Source: Leifsonia sp052114085
GTDB taxonomy: Bacteria; Actinomycetota; Actinomycetes; Actinomycetales; Microbacteriaceae
Assembly (NCBI RefSeq): GCF_052114085.1
Contig: NZ_JBFREB010000001.1
Span: forward strand, 1,550,001-1,614,000
Direction: 5' to 3'
DNA: 64,000 bases
The notes under the pieces are model-generated. The model was not told the DNA's origin. It did not search any database and worked only from the letters and a program-made list of their open reading frames with translations. Positions 59,003 to 64,000 of this stretch are shown here, one piece after another. Both the position numbers and the translations under genes were made by a program. Numbering within the stretch: the stretch's first letter is position 1; every line of letters starts with the position of its first letter.

Positions 59003-60118
59003 TCAGGCCAGGGCGTCGGCGACGGAGACCGGATCGAGACCGTGTGCGGAGGCGACGCCCTCATTGGTGACGCGGCCGTCGTGCACGTTGAGGCCCAGGG
59101 CCAGGGAGGCGTCGGCGCGCAGCGCCTCCTGCCAGCCGCGATTCGCGATGGCGCGCGCGTACGGCAGCGTCGCATTGGTCAGTGCGTACGTCGACGTGTG
59201 GGGGACCGCACCCGGCATGTTCGCGACGCAGTAGAACACCGACTGGTGCACCGTGAAGGTGGGGTCCGCGTGCGTGGTCGGGTGCGAGTCCTCGAAGCAG
59301 CCGCCCTGGTCCACGGCGATGTCGACGAGGACGCTGCCCGCCTTCATCCGCGACACCATTTCGTTCGTCACGAGCTTGGGTGCTTTGGCGCCGGGCACCA
59401 GCACCGACCCGATGACGAGGTCGGATGCCACGACCGCCTTGTCGATCTCGAAGCTGTTCGACGCGATCGTTTTGATGCGTCCGGCGTAGAGGGCGTCGAG
59501 CTCGCGGAGGCGCTGGATGTTGGTGTCCAGCACGGTGACCTCCGCGCCCAGCCCCACGGCGACCGAGATCGCGTTGGTTCCGGCGACGCCGCCGCCGAGC
59601 ACCGTCACCACGGCAGGGTGCGTTCCGGGCACGCCCGGGACCAGGAGGCCCGGGCCGCCGTTCGGCTTGAGCATGGTGTTGGCTCCGACGATCGGGGCCA
59701 GGCGCCCGGCGACCTCGCTCATCGGGGCGAGCAGGGGGAGGGCACGGGTCGGCAGCTGGACCGTCTCGTATGCGATGGCGGTGACTCCGCCGTCGATCAG
59801 CGCGCGGGTCAGCGCCTCATCGGCCGCGAGGTGGAGGTACGTGAACAGCACCAGCCCCGGACGGAAGTAGCCGTACTCGCTCTCGATCGGCTCCTTCACC
59901 TTGAGGATCAGATCGCCGGCCGCCCAGGTGGCGGCCGCATCCGGGAGGATGGTCGCGCCCGCGCCCGCATACAGCTCGTCGGGGATGCTGGACCCGGCGC
60001 CCGCATCGGTCTCGACGAAGACCTCGTGTCCCGCGCCGACCAGGTCGTGCACGCCTGCGGGCGTGATGGCCACCCGGAACTCGTTGTTCTTGATCTCGCG
60101 GGGGATCGCGACCTTCAT
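59003..60118 (-). CDS. ald: Alanine dehydrogenase
   Basis: A 371-residue NAD enzyme interconverting L-alanine and pyruvate plus ammonia. MKVAIPREIKNNEFRVAITP is the family start; substrate-binding K75 and H96 (KVKEP, FTYLHLA) are present, and VVTVLGGGVAGTNA is the Rossmann GxGxxG-type loop. AAGGAG precedes the ATG. It may recycle alanine made by the pyruvate-dependent aminotransferase at 42082. It is divergent from the polyamine transporter. Confidence 0.96.
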   Translation of the reverse strand: MKVAIPREIKNNEFRVAITPAGVHDLVGAGHEVFVETDAGAGSSIPDELYAGAGATILPDAAATWAAGDLILKVKEPIESEYGYFRPGLVLFTYLHLAADEALTRALIDGGVTAIAYETVQLPTRALPLLAPMSEVAGRLAPIVGANTMLKPNGGPGLLVPGVPGTHPAVVTVLGGGVAGTNAISVAVGLGAEVTVLDTNIQRLRELDALYAGRIKTIASNSFEIDKAVVASDLVIGSVLVPGAKAPKLVTNEMVSRMKAGSVLVDIAVDQGGCFEDSHPTTHADPTFTVHQSVFYCVANMPGAVPHTSTYALTNATLPYARAIANRGWQEALRADASLALGLNVHDGRVTNEGVASAHGLDPVSVADALA

Positions 60119-60501
60119 GGGGCTCCTTCGACACTCGACATGTGGTTCGCTCTCACCCTAGCGAGGTTCACGGACGTTTTCGATAGGAATTTCGCCGTCC
60201 AAATGCTGATTTCGCTGGTGGATGCGGCCCCAGCAGACGGTTTCCGCAGCGCTCCGAGAGACCACCGCCCCTCGGTGCGGTGGGAGCCCTGGGCAGAACG
60301 CACAGTCTGCGGTTTCCCGGGCGTTTCGACCGATCTGACACGGATTTCGTAAAGATTGTGTTTCCGAATGGACGATCCGGCCCCTTTCTGATGCGGATCG
60401 CGACGGTCTATGTCAGGATCGGTCCACCGCGACGGCACGAGGGTGTGCCGCCCATGCGCCGTCGCCCGTGGTCCGTGTTCGATCCCCCAAGGAGCACCAC
60501 A
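60119..60501. promoter_or_regulatory. 383-nt divergent promoter region between ald and potD
   Basis: No gene is seen. For ald a -10 TAGGGT lies on the minus strand at 60155-60160. Upstream of potD an AT-richer stretch with TAAAGATTGTG (60350-60360) could carry the promoter, leaving a leader of about 140 nt. AAGGAG lies 7 nt before the potD GTG start. No clear riboswitch was recognised. Confidence 0.4.
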
Positions 60502-61716
60502 GTGAAACCGAGCAACCTCCCGCAAGACCCGATGATCCGCCAGCTCGTCCAGTCGGCGCGCGCGTCCCAGCTGACGCGCCGCGGTCTCCTCGCCGGGGCG
60601 GGAGCCGGCGCCGCAGCACTGGCCCTTGCCGCCTGCTCCACCGGTGGCGCATCGAGCAAACCGACCGCCGCGAAGGATCAGTCCGCATCGGACAAGACGC
60701 TCACCTGGGCGAACTGGCAGGCGTACCTCGACCAGGATGACGCCGGCAAGTACCCGACGCTGGAGGCGTTCGAGAAGCAGAGCGGCCTGAAGGTCAAGTA
60801 CGACGTCGCCGTCGACGACAACAACACCTACTACGCCAAGGTGAAGGACCAGCTCGCCCTCGGCAAGGACATCGGCGCCGACACCGTCTGCCTGACGGAC
60901 TGGATGATCGCCCGCTGGATCCGGCTCGGCTACGTGCAGGCGTTCGACGAGTCGGCCATCCCGAACAAGAAGAACCTCGTCGCGAACCTCCAGGACGTCG
61001 ACTTCGACCCGGGCCGCAAGAAGTCGCTCCCGTGGCAGAGCGGGTTCGCCGGCATCGCCTGGAACAAGGAGAAGCTCCCCAAGGGACTCAAGAGCATCGA
61101 CGACCTGTGGAAGCCCGACCTCAAGGGCAAGGTCGGGGTGCTCAGCGAGATGCGCGACACGATGGGCCTGATCATGCTGCAGCAGGGCGTCGACATCTCG
61201 AAGGACTTCAGCGACGACGACTTCAACAAGGGCATCGACGAGATCACCAAGCAGGTGAACAACGGCCAGATCCGCAACATCAAGGGCAACTCGTACCTCA
61301 ACGACCTGAAGTCGGGTGACACCCTGGCCGCGATCTGCTGGTCGGGCGACATCACCCAGTTGAATGCCGAGGCCGGCGACAACTGGCAGTTCATCATCCC
61401 GGAGGCGGGCGGAACGATCTGGAGCGACAACTTCGTCATCCCCATCGGCTCGACCCGCAAGGCGAACGCCGAGAAGCTGATCGACTACTACTACGAGCCC
61501 GAAGTGGCGGCAGAGGTCGCCGCCTGGGTGAACTACATCACGCCGGTGAAGGGTGCGAAGGAGGCGGCTACCAAGATCGACCCGCAGCTCGCCGACAACC
61601 AGCTGATCTTCCCGGACGACCAGACGCTCAGCACGGTGAAGATCTTCCGCACCCTCTCGCCCGCAGAAGAGCAGAAGTACCAGGCGGCGTTCCAGAAAGT
61701 GATCCTGGGCGCCTGA
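60502..61716 (+). CDS. potD: Polyamine ABC transporter substrate-binding lipoprotein, PotD-like
   Basis: A 404-residue solute-binding protein of the spermidine/putrescine family. The N-terminus has a twin-arginine motif (LTRRGLLAG, R26-R27) and a lipobox with C45 (LAACS), so it is probably a Tat-exported lipoprotein. The mature part starts LTWANWQAYLD, and NSYLNDLKSGDTLAAICWSGD is conserved in PotD/PotF. GTG 60502 follows AAGGAG; ATG 60532 is an alternative. The transporter genes follow with overlaps. Confidence 0.9.
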   Translation: MKPSNLPQDPMIRQLVQSARASQLTRRGLLAGAGAGAAALALAACSTGGASSKPTAAKDQSASDKTLTWANWQAYLDQDDAGKYPTLEAFEKQSGLKVKYDVAVDDNNTYYAKVKDQLALGKDIGADTVCLTDWMIARWIRLGYVQAFDESAIPNKKNLVANLQDVDFDPGRKKSLPWQSGFAGIAWNKEKLPKGLKSIDDLWKPDLKGKVGVLSEMRDTMGLIMLQQGVDISKDFSDDDFNKGIDEITKQVNNGQIRNIKGNSYLNDLKSGDTLAAICWSGDITQLNAEAGDNWQFIIPEAGGTIWSDNFVIPIGSTRKANAEKLIDYYYEPEVAAEVAAWVNYITPVKGAKEAATKIDPQLADNQLIFPDDQTLSTVKIFRTLSPAEEQKYQAAFQKVILGA

Positions 61717-62915
61717 TGGCCAGGGGTGTATTCGCCGAGTCGGGCGCGGATCTGCGTCTCGACGGCATCAAGAAGCGGTTCCCCGGGTTCACCGCCATCG
61801 AGCAGCTGGACCTCACCATCCCCGCCGGGTCCTTCTTCGCCCTCCTGGGGCCGAGCGGCTGCGGCAAGACCACGACGCTGCGGCTGGTCGCCGGGCTCGA
61901 GGAACCGACCGAGGGACGCATCCTGATCGGCGGTGAGGATGTGACGCGCACCAAGCCGTTCCAGCGTCCCGTCAACACGGTGTTCCAGAGTTATGCGCTG
62001 TTCCCGCACATGACGGTTCTCGAGAACGTCGCCTTCGGGCTCCGCCGTCGCCGCATCGGCGACCCGGTCGCCAAAGCGCACGAGGCGCTGCGGTTGGTCG
62101 AGCTCGACCACCTGGCATCGCGGCGCCCGACGCAGCTGTCCGGCGGCCAGCAGCAGCGCGTCGCGCTCGCGCGGGCCGTCGTCAACCGGCCGGCACTGCT
62201 CCTCCTCGACGAGCCGCTGGGGGCGCTCGACCTCAAACTGCGGCGACAGATGCAGCTGGAGTTGAAGTCCATCCAGATGGAGGTCGGGCTCACCTTCGTG
62301 CACGTCACGCACGACCAGGAGGAGGCCATGACCATGGCCGACACCGTCGCCGTGATGAACAAGGGCCGCATCGAGCAGATGGGCTCGCCGGAGGTGCTGT
62401 ACGAGCTTCCGTCGACGGTGTTCGTCGCGAACTTCCTCGGCCAGTCGAACCTGTTCGCCGGGCCGATCCAGGAGTCCGGGGCGGAGACCCTCGGCGTCGA
62501 TGTCGGGGGAGAGCGCATCCAGGTGCCGCGGTCCCGCGCGCAGCGCACCAGCGGGTTCGTCACGGTGGGCGTCCGCCCGGAGAAGCTGACGCTGCACGCG
62601 ACTCCGGAGACCATCCCGTCCGGTGCCAACAAGCTCGGCCCCGGGCGCGTGACCGATGTGTCGTTCAGCGGCGTGAGCACGCAATACCTGGTGGAGGTGC
62701 CCGCAGTCGGCACGATCGTGGTGTTCGCCCAGAACACGACCAGCGGGCCGGTCGCCGGGCTCGGCGCCGATGTCTGGGTGGCGTGGGATGCGGACCACAG
62801 CTTCGTGCTGGCGGATGAGCCGCCCGCCGACGGCCGGTTCTCGGACGACGCCGACACGATGGCGATCGCCGCGCAGGCCCGCGAGCGGATGCTGACGGAG
62901 CTGGAGGAGGCGTAG
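61716..62915 (+). CDS. potA: Polyamine ABC transporter ATP-binding protein, PotA-like
   Basis: A 399-residue ATPase. Walker A GPSGCGKT (45-52), the Q-loop VFQSYALFPHMTV, the signature LSGGQQQR and Walker B LLLLDEP are all seen; the C-terminal TOBE regulatory region is also present. ATG 61716 overlaps the potD stop as TGATG. It powers import through the permeases that follow. Confidence 0.94.
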   Translation: MARGVFAESGADLRLDGIKKRFPGFTAIEQLDLTIPAGSFFALLGPSGCGKTTTLRLVAGLEEPTEGRILIGGEDVTRTKPFQRPVNTVFQSYALFPHMTVLENVAFGLRRRRIGDPVAKAHEALRLVELDHLASRRPTQLSGGQQQRVALARAVVNRPALLLLDEPLGALDLKLRRQMQLELKSIQMEVGLTFVHVTHDQEEAMTMADTVAVMNKGRIEQMGSPEVLYELPSTVFVANFLGQSNLFAGPIQESGAETLGVDVGGERIQVPRSRAQRTSGFVTVGVRPEKLTLHATPETIPSGANKLGPGRVTDVSFSGVSTQYLVEVPAVGTIVVFAQNTTSGPVAGLGADVWVAWDADHSFVLADEPPADGRFSDDADTMAIAAQARERMLTELEEA

Positions 62916-63836
62916 ATGGCCCTCGCCGCATTCACGGGGGCCCCGCCGACACAGGATCAGGAGCCCGCGGTCCGCCGCAAGAGCGGTATCGCGCTCGTCC
63001 TCCTCCTGCCGGGTGTCCTCTACCTCGTCCTGTTCTTCCTCACGCCGCTGATCTCGCTGATCATCACGTCGTTCCAGGCACCCGTCGTCGACGGGGACAT
63101 CGGGCAGTACCAGACCGCGTTCCAGTGGCAGAACTACGTCGACTCGTTCGCCGAGTACTGGCCGCAGATCCTGCGCTCGTTCGTCTACGCGCTCATCGCG
63201 ACAGCCGCCGCGCTCGTGATCAGCTACCCGCTGGCGTACTTCATCGGCGTGAAGATGCGCGGCCGGCCGCTCGTCCAGAACCTGCTGATGACCCTGGTCA
63301 TCGCGCCGTTCTTCATCAGCTTCCTGCTGCGGACGCTGGCCTGGAAGGCGATCCTGAGCGACGACGGCTGGATCGCGAGCTCGCTCAAGGCGGTGTCCAT
63401 CCTGCCCCCGGACGCCCACATCACCGGGACACCGTTCTCGGTCATCTTCGGTCTGACCTACAACTTCATCCCCTTCATGTGCCTTCCGCTCTACGCGACC
63501 CTGGAGCGGCTGGACACGCGGCTCCTGGAGGCGGGACAAGACCTGTACGCGAGCCCGTGGACGACGTTCCGCAAGGTGACCATCCCGCTGTCGATGCCCG
63601 GAATCGTCTCGGGGACGCTGCTGACGTTCATCCCGGCGGCAGGCGACTACATCAACGCGTCGCAGGACTTCCTCGGCGCCGCGGACACCTCGATGATGGG
63701 TAACGTCATCGAGAGCAACTTCCTGGTGCTGCAGAACTACCCGACGGCGGCATCCATGTCGGTCATCCTGATGGCGGTCATCCTCGTCATCGTCGGCGCC
63801 TACGTGCGTCGGAGTGGGACGGAGGAACTGCTGTGA
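62916..63836 (+). CDS. potB: Polyamine ABC transporter permease, PotB-like
   Basis: A 306-residue membrane protein with six helices. LLPGVLYLVLFFLTPLISL is the first helix and the EAA loop LEAGQDLYASPWTTFRKVTI is intact. ATG 62916 directly follows the potA stop. The next gene overlaps its stop as GTGA. Confidence 0.92.
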   Translation: MALAAFTGAPPTQDQEPAVRRKSGIALVLLLPGVLYLVLFFLTPLISLIITSFQAPVVDGDIGQYQTAFQWQNYVDSFAEYWPQILRSFVYALIATAAALVISYPLAYFIGVKMRGRPLVQNLLMTLVIAPFFISFLLRTLAWKAILSDDGWIASSLKAVSILPPDAHITGTPFSVIFGLTYNFIPFMCLPLYATLERLDTRLLEAGQDLYASPWTTFRKVTIPLSMPGIVSGTLLTFIPAAGDYINASQDFLGAADTSMMGNVIESNFLVLQNYPTAASMSVILMAVILVIVGAYVRRSGTEELL

Positions 63837-64000
63837 CCACGATGGCTACGCCCACCGACACCACCACACCGCCGAGCGCGGCCAGAGGCAGGCGACGCTT
63901 CAAGGGTCTGGGGCTCGGGGTGTACTCGTTCCTCGCGCTCGCCTTCCTGCTCATCCCGATCGTGTACACGTTCGTCTTCTCGTTCAACGACGCCATCAAG
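63833..64000 (+). CDS. potC: Polyamine ABC transporter permease, PotC-like (cut by window end)
   Basis: The first 56 residues are visible: a Thr/Pro/Arg-rich start and the first membrane helix (LGVYSFLALAFLLIPIVYTF) followed by SFND, typical of PotC. The start is GTG 63833 overlapping the potB stop as GTGA; ATG 63842 is an alternative. Confidence 0.85.
   Translation, partial: MTTMATPTDTTTPPSAARGRRRFKGLGLGVYSFLALAFLLIPIVYTFVFSFNDAIK

Noticed and set aside
1..64000. CRISPR arrays, insertion sequences, integrases, prophage genes
   Set aside because: No regularly spaced repeats, transposase or phage proteins were recognised in any frame.

Overview
The window is about 64 kb of GC-rich chromosomal DNA. 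It looks like an actinobacterium of the family Microbacteriaceae, close to Leifsonia. The reasons are the strong GC bias, the frequent start/stop overlaps (ATGA, GTGA), many leaderless starts, an actinobacterial translational ileS T-box with the ultrashort Stem I, and the gene order rplU-rpmA-obgE-proB-proA-nadD-rsfS. I saw no rRNA, CRISPR array, insertion sequence, integrase or prophage. One tRNA-Ala (GGC) is present.

Left third (1-21.3 kb), mostly housekeeping: valS (C-terminal part cut off by the window edge), an MHS-family transporter with a divergent TetR regulator, T-box-ileS-folC-DUF4233-ndk, a vitamin K epoxide reductase homologue, RNase E/G behind a long structured leader, rplU-rpmA-obgE-proB, proA, nadD, an unknown membrane protein, rsfS and the tRNA.

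Middle (21.3-44 kb), accessory and metabolic: a truncated MEDS sensor with a LuxR regulator; an operon of two epoxide-hydrolase-like enzymes plus a one-cysteine redoxin; an LCP cell-wall ligase; a DHA2 exporter; a UbiA prenyltransferase; a DUF433/PIN-like toxin-antitoxin pair; a MarR-hydrolase pair; a LacI-controlled GH13 plus ABC sugar uptake operon; a GH3 lipoprotein; YceI; and a polyamine catabolic set (Lrp/AsnC, class III aminotransferase, PuuB-like oxidase).

Right third (44.1-64 kb): eight co-directional genes that I read as one signalling and surface module. They are an FHA protein, a PP2C phosphatase, a membrane Ser/Thr kinase with a small FN3-like ectodomain, a 1,972-residue Ig-like/FN3 surface protein, a MoxR ATPase, a DUF58 protein, a transglutaminase-fold membrane protein whose catalytic Cys and His are replaced, and a zinc-ribbon FHA protein. 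Alanine dehydrogenase and a polyamine ABC transporter (potD-A-B-C, the last cut by the window) follow.

The most interesting points are the kinase/giant-protein/MoxR module with its pseudo-transglutaminase; the 14-bp perfect palindrome covering the start codon of the toxin-antitoxin operon; a recurring architecture in which the -10 hexamer ends exactly 6 nt before the start codon (ten genes); the ileS T-box; and helically phased TTGCG/CGCAA elements around lacI.
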